DNA of 64,000 nt from Bacteroidota bacterium (GTDB lineage: Bacteria; Bacteroidota; Bacteroidia; Chitinophagales; Chitinophagaceae). Made by a program: the position numbers and the translations under genes. The stretch is taken from assembly GCA_028875875.1 (NCBI GenBank), contig JAGWUV010000002.1:1-64000 (forward strand), given 5' to 3'. Of the stretch, positions 9,004 through 17,434 are shown piece by piece (position 1 is the first letter of the stretch; each line of letters opens with the position of its first letter). The notes under the pieces were generated by a model that worked only from the letters and a program-made list of their open reading frames with translations, was not told where the DNA came from and made no database searches.

Positions 9004-10077
9004 ATGGCTGAAAACTTTAAAATATTATCCATTGACGGAGGCGGCATCAGGGGCGTTTTCCCAGCCATGCTTTTAGCCAACTATGAAGCAGAACTTGAAG
9101 CGAAAGGCGTTGAGAAATGGCAGGTGTACCAAAACTTCGATTTAATCTGTGGTACTTCTACCGGGGGTATTATGGCAATTGCACTTTCTTTAGGCATTCC
9201 GGCCAAAGAGATTTACGAACTTTATTTGAACAATGCTGCTACCATTTTCGGAAACAAAAAGGGCTTTCTCAAAAGATTCAAATTTGCTGCATACAAACGT
9301 GAAACTTTAGAAAAATTAATCAGAGACAAATACAAGGCTTACCACTCTGGAGAAGATGGCGAAGACCCAAGGTTAAAGCATTGCAAAACACATGTTGCAA
9401 TTCCGATTTTCGATTTAATGGAGGGTAGACCTTCAGTTTTAAAAAGTAATTACCACCCTGCCTTTGTAAGAGACTTTCACATTCCAGCATATCAGGCAGC
9501 TTTAGCAACTTCGGCTGCTCCAACCTACTTCGACCCATACTCGGCTTCATACATAGATTTAAATGGTTTAGAAAAACCGTTTCAGAATAAAGTGGATGGA
9601 GGCGTTTTTGCTAACAACCCAACGCTTAACGGAATTATTGAAGCCCAAAAAGCTTTCAATCTTGAGTTGAAAGACCTTTCAGTATTGTCAATAGGAACAG
9701 GTCATCAACGCTTCTGTGATGCAGGTATTGATAAGAAAAAAAACCATCGGATAAAATACGGTATTCATTACTGGATGCTTGAGGATGGGAAGAAACGGTT
9801 AATTGAAGTTTTCATGCAAGGGCAAACGCAACAAGCACAGAACTTAATTAGCATATTAAAAAATGGCATAGACAAAAGAGAGCCAGATAATTTTAACTAT
9901 ATCAGAATTGACACCCAATTAGATGAAAGTTGTCTTATTGAAATGGATGAAACCGACAAAGAGAAACTAAAAAAACTGGCTGAAAAAGCAACCATAGAAT
10001 TTCAAAACAATGCTACCAATATTATTAAGAGTTTTGGGAGTGGCAGTCGGTGGACTGATTCTCAAAGAACTGTTTAG
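9004..10077 (+). CDS. capV: Patatin-like phospholipase, CapV-type CBASS effector
   Basis: This 357-residue patatin-fold hydrolase has the oxyanion motif SIDGGGIRG (residues 9-17), the nucleophile elbow GTSTGG (Ser52) and the catalytic Asp in VDGGVFANNP (Asp198). CapV-type effectors are activated by the cyclic nucleotide of a neighbouring CD-NTase and degrade membrane phospholipids, killing the infected cell. The gene lies between hsdS and a second CD-NTase. Which of the two CD-NTases activates it is not clear from the sequence. Its 3' end overlaps an alternative upstream start of the next gene. Confidence 0.88.
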   Translation: MAENFKILSIDGGGIRGVFPAMLLANYEAELEAKGVEKWQVYQNFDLICGTSTGGIMAIALSLGIPAKEIYELYLNNAATIFGNKKGFLKRFKFAAYKRETLEKLIRDKYKAYHSGEDGEDPRLKHCKTHVAIPIFDLMEGRPSVLKSNYHPAFVRDFHIPAYQAALATSAAPTYFDPYSASYIDLNGLEKPFQNKVDGGVFANNPTLNGIIEAQKAFNLELKDLSVLSIGTGHQRFCDAGIDKKKNHRIKYGIHYWMLEDGKKRLIEVFMQGQTQQAQNLISILKNGIDKREPDNFNYIRIDTQLDESCLIEMDETDKEKLKKLAEKATIEFQNNATNIIKSFGSGSRWTDSQRTV

Positions 10078-10102
10078 CGATGACGAAATAAAATACAACG
10101 AC

Positions 10103-10969
10103 ATGGTAAATACACATTACCAATTTTTAAAGTTCGAGCAAGCCATCTCACTTACTAAAGGGAGAAAGGAAAAACTTGTTGCATCCCGTCAGGCGTTGCA
10201 AAAAAGAATTGTAGAATATTTCAAAACCAAAGCAAAAGTTCCGGTACCTAAATTTTATATACAAGGTTCATATAAAATGAAAACCATGGTGGTAAAGAAA
10301 GAAGGCAGCTATGATGTTGATTTAGGAGTTTATTTCCTTACTAAGCCCAATATAGAACCATTGACTTTACAAAAGTATTTAGCAGAAGCAGTGAAAGATC
10401 AAACTGTTTCTGGTATTGAGCATAGAGAAAAGTGTATCAGGGTAATTTACAAAGGCGATTTTGATATTGACTTACCAGTCTATTACAAAACCCCAAATGA
10501 TAAACATCCATTTCTTGCCACCAAAACCAAATGGCAAGAAAGTGATCCAAAAGAACTATGCGATTGGTTTGAAAAACAACGTAAGGCAAAAGACAAAGAA
10601 GGTCAGATGCTTCGCTTGGTAAAATACTTTAAAACATGGGCAAACCAAAGAAGCAGAAAAATGCCGAGTGGTATTGCTTTTAGTGTTTGGGTAGCCACAC
10701 ATTACAAGCCAAATACAAGAGACGATATTGCTTTTTATGAAACTGCCAAAGCCATTAAGAATTCATTTGGTTGGGAAACTTCAAGCAAGAATCCTGCAAC
10801 ACCTGGTGATGATTTTCTTGCAAAATTAGACGTTAATCAGAAAAGTAATTTTAAAGAAGCATTTAATGAATTAATAAAACAAGCCGAACAGGCCTTACAA
10901 CAAGATAGTAAAACCAAAGCACTTAACATTTGGGAACAACAGTTTGGAGATAAGTTCCCTGTAATTTAA
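10103..10969 (+). CDS. CBASS CD-NTase 2 (SMODS nucleotidyltransferase)
   Basis: The chosen start is ATG 10103 (288 residues, MVNTHYQFLKF), because CD-NTases of this kind begin close to this segment. A start at 10010 would add 31 residues, including a hydrophobic stretch, and overlap the phospholipase gene by 68 nt. Active-site motifs are IQGSYKMKT (Gly55-Ser56), YDVDLGVYF (Asp71, Asp73) and FDIDLP (third Asp, about 121). The C-terminal helical domain has LVKYFKTWA and SGIAFSVWVA. It differs strongly from CD-NTase 1, so the operon encodes two unrelated signal synthases. It is followed 10 nt later by a membrane GGDEF-like gene. Confidence 0.85.
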   Translation: MVNTHYQFLKFEQAISLTKGRKEKLVASRQALQKRIVEYFKTKAKVPVPKFYIQGSYKMKTMVVKKEGSYDVDLGVYFLTKPNIEPLTLQKYLAEAVKDQTVSGIEHREKCIRVIYKGDFDIDLPVYYKTPNDKHPFLATKTKWQESDPKELCDWFEKQRKAKDKEGQMLRLVKYFKTWANQRSRKMPSGIAFSVWVATHYKPNTRDDIAFYETAKAIKNSFGWETSSKNPATPGDDFLAKLDVNQKSNFKEAFNELIKQAEQALQQDSKTKALNIWEQQFGDKFPVI

Positions 10970-10979
10970 AAGGAATAAT

Positions 10980-11741
10980 ATGGCAAAATATATACGAGAA
11001 TCCATTAAGAAATTTAAAACTGATGCTTTATCAAAAGGCATTTATGATTTGCTGAAATGGCTCATCATTACATTAATCGTGCTTATTCCAACAAAATGGA
11101 TTCCGTATGTAAAAAATTTGTTTTTAGCTCAACACTATATTACTACTTATACAATCATCATTTCGGCCATTATCCTGATTGCTATTACAACTTTCATTGT
11201 TAGCAGATATTTCCGAAAAAAAATACGTTTAGTTTTAAACGACAACCATACAGATGAACTTACAGGACTAAAAAATCATAAAGCACTAGGTGAGTTTTTA
11301 AATCTAAAATTACAAGATGCGAAGAATAGATCAGAATCACTTTCTTTAATAATAATTGATATTGATGATTTCAAAAACTTCAATACACTTTATGGATTTA
11401 ATGTAGCAGACCAAATACTGAAGAAATTAGGGGAACTATTAGGCAATGATAAAAGAGTCACAGACGAGACTTTCCGTTACTTCAATAGAGGGGATGAATT
11501 TTTAGTTGTAGCCTATGACACAACGTTAAGTCAAGCAATACAAGCAGCAGAAAGAAAACGGAAATTAATTCAAAAGAACCTTTTTTCTGTTGATGGCAAG
11601 AATCACCAATTAACAGTTTGCTGCGGTGTAACTGAGCTCAAAAAGAATGACGATTATACTTCTTTTACAGATAGAGTAACTGAAGCATTAAACGAAGCAA
11701 AGAAAATTGCAGGTAAGAATAATACGAAATCAATAGTTTAA
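10980..11741 (+). CDS. Membrane-anchored GGDEF-domain protein (RGDEF variant)
   Basis: This 253-residue protein has two hydrophobic segments (about 24-37 and 55-75), then a GGDEF-type domain: DELTGLKNH at about 92, IIDIDDFKNFN (metal-binding Asp), and the signature as RGDEF (170-174). The GHxxGD segment reads GFNVAD, and two residues seem inserted before the signature. It could be an active diguanylate cyclase or a nucleotide-binding receptor. Its place directly behind CD-NTase 2, with no PAS or receiver domain, suggests a role in the CBASS response, perhaps as a membrane effector. That role is inferred. The stop TAA overlaps an ATG (TAATG) of an hsdR fragment. Confidence 0.75.
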   Translation: MAKYIRESIKKFKTDALSKGIYDLLKWLIITLIVLIPTKWIPYVKNLFLAQHYITTYTIIISAIILIAITTFIVSRYFRKKIRLVLNDNHTDELTGLKNHKALGEFLNLKLQDAKNRSESLSLIIIDIDDFKNFNTLYGFNVADQILKKLGELLGNDKRVTDETFRYFNRGDEFLVVAYDTTLSQAIQAAERKRKLIQKNLFSVDGKNHQLTVCCGVTELKKNDDYTSFTDRVTEALNEAKKIAGKNNTKSIV

Positions 11742-11845
11742 TGGACAAAACAAGTTTTAAAGAAGACCATATCAGCCAGATTCCTGCATTACATATGCTG
11801 ATGAATTTGACTTGTATATATTATAAAGCAAAATCTGCACAATAA
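11741..11845 (+). pseudogene. Fragment of the hsdR 5' end (34 codons)
   Basis: The frame starting at ATG 11741 reads MDKTSFKEDHISQIPALHML and then MNL before diverging and stopping at 11845. The intact hsdR at 13224 begins MDTPSFKEDHISQIPALQML, then VNL. The DNA of the two matches at roughly 87 percent over about 70 nt by eye. The ATG overlaps the stop of the GGDEF gene (TAATG), the usual coupling in this operon. This suggests that hsdR once followed the GGDEF gene directly and that the fic segment was inserted at or recombined into this point. Confidence 0.75.
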
Positions 11846-11865
11846 AGTGGCTGGCTTTATTGTGC
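11837..11865. repeat. Perfect 11-bp inverted repeat upstream of fic
   Basis: GCACAATAAAG (11837-11847) is separated by 7 nt from its exact reverse complement CTTTATTGTGC (11855-11865). It ends 18 nt before the fic start at 11884. No T-run follows, so it is more like an operator or a leader hairpin than a terminator. Confidence 0.6.
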
Positions 11866-11883
11866 AAAAACAAACATCAAATC

Positions 11884-12972
11884 ATGGCATATAAAATACC
11901 GCAACTTCCTTTGGATTTCGATTTAGAAACCAAAGCCATTTTGAAAAAAACGGCTGCTGCCCGCAGTGCATTGGCTGAGATGAAAGGAGCTGCCCTAAGC
12001 ATTCCGAATGAAAGCATTCTCATCAGCACGCTTTCATTACAAGAAGCCAAAGACAGCTCGGCCATTGAAAACATCATCACAACCCATGATGAATTGTATC
12101 AGGGTGATTATCTGAAAAAGGAGTTCAAATCCATTGCGTCTAAAGAGGTGCATAACTATGCCGAAGCACTACGTTGGGGTTTTGAAACCGTGAGGCAAAA
12201 AGGAATATTGACAAACAATCACATCATTCAGATGCAGGCGACATTGGAAGAAAATGATGCAGGATTTAGAAAATTGCCGGGCACAGAACTCAAAAATGAG
12301 CAAACAGGTGAAATCGTTTATACCCCACCGCAAACCCATGATGAAGTGGTAGCTTTCATGAGCAATCTGGAACAGTTCATCAACGACAATACACTCAGCG
12401 ATTGGGATCCGCTGGTGAAAATGGCTATTATCCACCATCAGTTTGAAAGCATTCACCCTTTTTATGACGGTAACGGAAGAACAGGCAGGATTATCAATAT
12501 TCTGTATCTGGTAAAAGAAGGCTTGTTGAATTTACCTATCCTGTACTTGAGCCGTTACATTAATCAAAAAAAAGGCGACTATTACCGCCTACTGCAAAAA
12601 GTGAGAACCGAAAACGCCTGGGAAGAATGGGTGTTATATATCCTTGATGGTGTTGAACAGACTTCTTTGCAAACCATCAAGCTAATAGACGGTATCAAAG
12701 CCATTATGCAAAAGCACAAACACAAACTCAGAAGGGACTTACCCAAAATTTACAGTCAAGACTTGCTGAACAATCTGTTCCGGCATCCTTATACCAAGAT
12801 TGACTTTGTGATGGCGGACTTGGCTGTTAGCAGACCGACCGCAACACGGTATTTAGATGAGCTTACGGCTATCGATATCGTGCATAAGCACAAGCTGGGC
12901 AAGGATAATTACTATGTTAACCATGAGTTGTTCGATTTGCTGGCCAATGTGAACTCAAATACAGGAATATGA
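11884..12972 (+). CDS. Fic-family AMPylase-like protein (class II, self-inhibited)
   Basis: The protein has 362 residues from ATG 11884. The canonical Fic motif HPFYDGNGRTGR starts at about residue 191. The N-terminal inhibitory helix has SSAIEN (about 58-63), matching (S/T)xxxE(G/N), so it belongs to class II with a built-in inhibitory segment. A winged-helix-like C-terminus (LAVSRPTATRYLDEL) follows. Such enzymes transfer AMP or another nucleotide to protein hydroxyls. Fic genes often ride in type I RM operons, where the function is largely unknown. It lies between an hsdR fragment and intact hsdR, flanked by hairpins on both sides. Confidence 0.9.
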   Translation: MAYKIPQLPLDFDLETKAILKKTAAARSALAEMKGAALSIPNESILISTLSLQEAKDSSAIENIITTHDELYQGDYLKKEFKSIASKEVHNYAEALRWGFETVRQKGILTNNHIIQMQATLEENDAGFRKLPGTELKNEQTGEIVYTPPQTHDEVVAFMSNLEQFINDNTLSDWDPLVKMAIIHHQFESIHPFYDGNGRTGRIINILYLVKEGLLNLPILYLSRYINQKKGDYYRLLQKVRTENAWEEWVLYILDGVEQTSLQTIKLIDGIKAIMQKHKHKLRRDLPKIYSQDLLNNLFRHPYTKIDFVMADLAVSRPTATRYLDELTAIDIVHKHKLGKDNYYVNHELFDLLANVNSNTGI

Positions 12973-13009
12973 CAAGAAAAACGAAAAAATCTTGCCATGT
13001 CCTAACCAA

Positions 13010-13041
13010 CATGTAAAGAAAAAAGCACTTTTCTTTACATG
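13010..13041. repeat. 13-bp perfect hairpin A between fic and hsdR
   Basis: CATGTAAAGAAAA (13010-13022) pairs exactly with TTTTCTTTACATG (13029-13041) around the loop AAGCAC. Related ATGTAAAG units occur at 13053 and 13129, and a second hairpin with compensating changes occurs at 13170. It could be an operator family or a structured leader of hsdR. Confidence 0.65.
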
Positions 13042-13169
13042 ACAAAGACTATATGTAAAGATATTTAAACGTAAGTAGATGTTCTACAAAACAAAATGAG
13101 GGCAAAATATCAGCGAAAAAACAGGTTCATGTAAAGAAAACATGCAAAAACTACACATGAGCAAGACAA

Positions 13170-13201
13170 CGTGTATAGAAAACCGCACTTTTCTATACAT
13201 G
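13170..13201. repeat. Hairpin C, covarying copy of hairpin A
   Basis: CGTGTATAGAAAA (13170-13182) pairs with TTTTCTATACATG (13189-13201) around CCGCAC, with one G-T pair. Compared with hairpin A, the change AAAG to ATAG on the left arm is matched by CTTT to CTAT on the right, and the loop keeps GCAC. It ends 22 nt before the hsdR start. Confidence 0.65.
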
Positions 13202-13223
13202 ATATAAACAAAATTAGAAAGTA

Positions 13224-16200
13224 ATGGACACACCCAGTTTTAAAGAAGATCATATCAGCCAGATTCCGGCACTGCAAATGCTGGTGAATTTGGGTTATAC
13301 CTATTTGAGTCCGGCAGAAGCTGACAGACAAAGAGGTGGTAAAACCACCAATGTGCTACTGGATGATGTGTTAAGAAAACAACTAAAGGAAATCAACAGC
13401 ATCAGAGTAAGTGCGACTAAAACTAGCATTTTCACAGACGAGAATATTGAACGGGGTATTTTGGTATTGAAAAATCTACCCATGAACGAAGGCTACATTG
13501 CAGCCAGCGAAAGGGCATACAACCTGCTCACCTTAGGTCAAGCATTGGAGCAAAGTGTAGATGGCGACAAAAAAAGTTTTACCCTGCAATACATTGACTG
13601 GAAAAACATCAACAACAATGTGTTTCATGTCACAGAAGAATTCAGCGTAATGCGAAGCACCAGCAAAGAGCATTACCGCCCTGATTTGGTGTTGTTTGTC
13701 AATGGTATTCCACTTTGCATTATTGAGTGCAAACGTCCTGATATGAAAGAGCCCTTGAAACAGGCTATCAGTCAGCATTTACGAAATCAGCAAGAGGATG
13801 GAATCAGAAATTTGTATGTGTATTCGCAACTCACTTTAAGCATTGCCACACAAGAAGCCGCTTATGCGACCAATGCCACACCAGAGAAGTTTTGGGCAAA
13901 GTGGCAAGAGAAATTCAGCAACGATGAGGAAGAGCACAACTACAAAAACCAATTACAGGAACTTAAAAACAAACCGCTTCCGATTTCCATAAAAGACCAA
14001 TTATTTGCTGACCGTTTCAAATACGTTCGCCAATACTTTGATGCACTGGAACAAGAAGAAATTCTACCAACCGAACAAGACAATTATTTATTCGGCTTGT
14101 GTCGCCCGGAACGATTGATGGACATCATTTTCAATTTTATTTTGTTTGACAATGGAGAAAAGAAAATAGCCCGTTATCAGCAGTTTTTCGCCATCAAAAA
14201 ATCCATGCAACGTATCAGAAATGTGGAGAACGGCAAACGAAAAGGAGGAGTTATATGGCATACACAAGGCAGCGGAAAATCTTTGACGATGGTGATGTTG
14301 GCACAAGCCATTGCGATGGAACCAAGCATACGCAATCCGAAAATTGTATTGGTAACAGACAGAACCGATTTAGATAATCAAATTACCAGTACGTTCAGAA
14401 AGTGTGGCAAGTTTGTAGAAAACGCCACTACCGGACAACGATTGGTAGAATTACTGGAAAGCAAAAGCGATGCAGTAGTTACAACCATCATCAACAAATT
14501 TGTAGCTGCTGTAAAGAAAATCCATCAGCCCTTAGAAAGCCACGACATATTTGTTCTGGTAGATGAAGGTCACCGAACACAGCACGGAACGTTTAATGTA
14601 GACATGCAAAAGACACTGCCTAATGCATGTTTCATTGCCATGACAGGAACACCACTTTTCAAAAAAGACAAAAGCACCGCAGCAAAATTTGGTGGCGTAA
14701 TTGATACTTACACTGTTGACCAGGCTGTAAAAGACAAAGCAGTTGTTCCATTGCTTTATGAAGGAAGATTGGCTTTGCAGGATGTAAATGCAAGTCCGAT
14801 TGACACATTCTTCGGAATGGTTTCAGAGCCATTAACCGAATATCAAAAAGCTGATATAAAGAAGAAATTTGCCCGTTACGACCATTTGAATTCCGCTGAG
14901 CAAAAAATGCGAATGATTGCATGGGACATCAGTTATCATTTTCGGGACAACTGGCAAGGAAAAACACCTTTCAAAGGTCAGTTGGTTTGCGACAAAAAAG
15001 TGAATGCCATCAAGTACAAAGAGTATTTGGATGAAATTGGTATTGTAAGCAGTGAAGTATTGATTTCCTCAATTGACGAACGAGAAGGGGAAGAAAGTGC
15101 TTATGAAAAATCCCCTGAAAAGGTGAATCAGTTTTGGAAAAAAATGATGGACGAACATGGCAATTCAAAAAGTTATGAGAAAAACATTATTGGCCGTTTC
15201 AAAAATCAAAAAGACCCGGAAATCATCATTGTAGTAGATAAACTACTCACAGGATTTGACGAGCCCAAGAACACCGTTTTATATCTAACAAGAAATCTGC
15301 AGGGGCACAAACTCTTACAAGCTATCGCTAGGGTAAACCGCATTTATCCTGACAAAGAATTCGGATACATTATTGACTACTATGGTGTAATTGAAAATTT
15401 GGATGATGCTTTGCAGATGTACTCTTCATTTGAAGATTTTGATGAAGAAGATTTGGCTGGAACACTCACCAATATTTCGGAAGAAATTAAAAAGCTACCA
15501 CAAAAGCATTCAGACCTTTGGGATATTTTCAAAACCATAGCCAACAAACGAGATGCAGAAGCCTATCAGAAATTATTGAAAGATGAAGCTATACGAGTTT
15601 TGTTTTACGATAAACTGGCTGCATTTGCCAAGAGTTTGAAACTGGGATTGTCCTCTATCCAATTTCATAAAGAAGTAGAAGAAAAAGTTATCAGCCGCTA
15701 CAAAGAAGATTTGACCATGTTTTTGAAATTGCGTTTGGCTGTTGTTGAACGCTACAGTGATGAAATTGACTACAAACAATATGAAGGGCAAATTCAAAAA
15801 CTAATTGACACACACATTACTACTGAGAAAATTGAAACCATCACAGAACTGGTTAACATTTTTGATAAAGACAAATTTCAACAGGAAGTAGAAAACACCA
15901 CAGGTAAAGCGGCAAAGGCAGACAAGATTGCAAGTAGAACAGCAAAGCATATCACGGAAAAAATGGATGAAGACCCTGCTTTTTACAAGAAGTTTTCGCA
16001 AATGCTAAAAGAAACGATTGCCGACTATGAAGCAAAACGAATCAGTGAGGCACAATACCTGAGCAGAGTTAAAGACATCATGAACAATGTATTGGCTCAT
16101 ACCGACAACGATATTCCAGAGCAATTGAAAGACAGAGATGTTGCCAAAGCATTTTATGGTTTGACAGTTGAGGCGTTGTCTGAGAAAATTCAAGACAATA

Positions 16201-16451
16201 TTGTTCGTAAAGAAGTCGCAACACAAACTGCTTTGCAAATTGACGACCTGATTCAAAATTCTGTTTTAGACATCGGAAAACCCATTATTGACTGGCAATA
16301 CAAAACAAACATCACCGGAAAGTTACTGATTGAAATTGGTGACTATCTAATTGATGAAGTACGTGACAAATACAACGTGGATTTGTCATTTAAAGAAATG
16401 GATAAGATTGCCGAAGATTGTATTGAAGTTGCTAAAATCCGATACAAGTAA
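13224..16451 (+). CDS. hsdR: Type I restriction endonuclease subunit HsdR
   Basis: This 1075-residue motor and nuclease subunit has an N-terminal HsdR_N nuclease domain (RPDLVLFVNGIPLCIIECKR, the PD-(D/E)xK core, about residues 155-174). The SF2 helicase follows, with Walker A QGSGKSLTM (about 347), DEGHRTQHG (about 446), a MTGTPL motif and a later AIARVNRIYP. The long C-terminus is helical and binds HsdM. It translocates and cleaves DNA unmodified at sites chosen by HsdS. It is separated from hsdM by more than 7 kb of inserted genes, and its stop overlaps the next start (TAATG). Confidence 0.96.
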   Translation: MDTPSFKEDHISQIPALQMLVNLGYTYLSPAEADRQRGGKTTNVLLDDVLRKQLKEINSIRVSATKTSIFTDENIERGILVLKNLPMNEGYIAASERAYNLLTLGQALEQSVDGDKKSFTLQYIDWKNINNNVFHVTEEFSVMRSTSKEHYRPDLVLFVNGIPLCIIECKRPDMKEPLKQAISQHLRNQQEDGIRNLYVYSQLTLSIATQEAAYATNATPEKFWAKWQEKFSNDEEEHNYKNQLQELKNKPLPISIKDQLFADRFKYVRQYFDALEQEEILPTEQDNYLFGLCRPERLMDIIFNFILFDNGEKKIARYQQFFAIKKSMQRIRNVENGKRKGGVIWHTQGSGKSLTMVMLAQAIAMEPSIRNPKIVLVTDRTDLDNQITSTFRKCGKFVENATTGQRLVELLESKSDAVVTTIINKFVAAVKKIHQPLESHDIFVLVDEGHRTQHGTFNVDMQKTLPNACFIAMTGTPLFKKDKSTAAKFGGVIDTYTVDQAVKDKAVVPLLYEGRLALQDVNASPIDTFFGMVSEPLTEYQKADIKKKFARYDHLNSAEQKMRMIAWDISYHFRDNWQGKTPFKGQLVCDKKVNAIKYKEYLDEIGIVSSEVLISSIDEREGEESAYEKSPEKVNQFWKKMMDEHGNSKSYEKNIIGRFKNQKDPEIIIVVDKLLTGFDEPKNTVLYLTRNLQGHKLLQAIARVNRIYPDKEFGYIIDYYGVIENLDDALQMYSSFEDFDEEDLAGTLTNISEEIKKLPQKHSDLWDIFKTIANKRDAEAYQKLLKDEAIRVLFYDKLAAFAKSLKLGLSSIQFHKEVEEKVISRYKEDLTMFLKLRLAVVERYSDEIDYKQYEGQIQKLIDTHITTEKIETITELVNIFDKDKFQQEVENTTGKAAKADKIASRTAKHITEKMDEDPAFYKKFSQMLKETIADYEAKRISEAQYLSRVKDIMNNVLAHTDNDIPEQLKDRDVAKAFYGLTVEALSEKIQDNIVRKEVATQTALQIDDLIQNSVLDIGKPIIDWQYKTNITGKLLIEIGDYLIDEVRDKYNVDLSFKEMDKIAEDCIEVAKIRYK

Positions 16452-17146
16452 TGACCGAAGCGATACAATTTGGAAGCAGAACAATAGAATTCCGTTTGGA
16501 GTATTCAGACAGAAAATCCCTTGGCATTACTGTAACACCTGAAATGGAAGTGTTGGTGAAAGCACCTACAGACACGACAATTGAAAAAGTCAAAGAGAAA
16601 ATCAGAAGAAAAGCACCTTGGATAATTAAACAACAAAGTTTCTTTCTCTCCTTTCATCCAAAAACACCACAACGTAAATACATTAGTGGTGAAACTCATT
16701 TATATTTAGGCCGACAATACCGTTTGAACATTCAAATAGGCAAAGAGGAATCAGTGAAATTAAAAGGTAAATTCATTGAAGTAATAACAATGGAAAAGTC
16801 TAGAGCGAAAAACCTACTTAAGGAATGGTATTTAGAACATGCACGCACTAATTTCCATTTAATTGCTGCACCACTAATTGACAAGTTCAAAAAATACAAA
16901 GTAGAGCCAAGCTCAATTGTTTTACGAGACATGCCAACACGTTGGGGAAGTTGCACGCCAAAAGGGAAAATTTTATTGAATCCTGAATTGATTAAAGCCC
17001 CTATAGGATGCATAGAATATGTTATTGTACACGAACTATGCCATTTAATACATCACGACCACACTCAGAGGTTCATAGATTTACAGACTAAAGAAATGAA
17101 AGACTGGGAAAAATGGAAAATGAAATTAGAAAGATTTTTAGCATGA
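16451..17146 (+). CDS. YgjP-like (DUF45) zinc metallopeptidase
   Basis: This 231-residue protein has the zinc motif HELCHLIHHDH (HExxH at about 194-198), preceded by RWGSCTPKGKILLNPELI, the signature of the YgjP/WLM-like metallopeptidase family. The N-terminal half carries a beta-rich region (FRLEYSDRKSLGITVTPEME). Members commonly sit at the 3' end of type I RM operons, with unknown substrate. Start and hsdR stop overlap as TAATG, showing translational coupling. Confidence 0.88.
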   Translation: MTEAIQFGSRTIEFRLEYSDRKSLGITVTPEMEVLVKAPTDTTIEKVKEKIRRKAPWIIKQQSFFLSFHPKTPQRKYISGETHLYLGRQYRLNIQIGKEESVKLKGKFIEVITMEKSRAKNLLKEWYLEHARTNFHLIAAPLIDKFKKYKVEPSSIVLRDMPTRWGSCTPKGKILLNPELIKAPIGCIEYVIVHELCHLIHHDHTQRFIDLQTKEMKDWEKWKMKLERFLA

Positions 17147-17295
17147 GAATCTCTGATCAAATGGTGCTGAATAAAAAGCTAATGAAACGGATGGCGGAAA
17201 TTGAAGCATTGCGAGCAGATGAAAAAGACACAGCGTATTACTTTATCGATATAGCACTCTCCCATCATAAAGCCATAGAAGCTTTTGCTAAATAA
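17143..17295 (+). pseudogene. C-terminal remnant of an XRE-family regulator
   Basis: The frame opens with an ATGA overlap at 17143 and encodes 50 residues (MRISDQMVLNKKLMKRMAEI, then EALRADEKDTAYYFIDIALSHHK). This resembles the region after the helix-turn-helix in Bacteroidota XRE regulators (a KxLLxRMxEIExLxxEDKxxVxxxID pattern). The DNA-binding part itself is absent. It may be a truncated regulator of this RM operon or a small stand-alone protein; I favour a remnant. Confidence 0.5.
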
Positions 17296-17434
17296 AATAC
17301 AAACCCTAAAAGGAGCTTTGTTATTATCTCAGATTAAGTGTTAACTCACATAATTTTTTCTATTTTACTATCAAAGGTTTTTCGATAATCTTTCGTGTAA
17401 AAACTATCTAGCTGCAATTTCAAAACAGAAAACA

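Noticed and set aside
10010-10102. Hydrophobic N-terminal extension of CD-NTase 2
   Set aside because: It lies mostly inside the end of the phospholipase gene; the nucleotidyltransferase domain is complete from 10103. It is not excluded with certainty.
13023-13200. CRISPR-like repeats in the fic-hsdR gap
   Set aside because: The ATGTAAAG units are palindromic, few and irregularly spaced, with no cas genes; an operator or hairpin family fits better.
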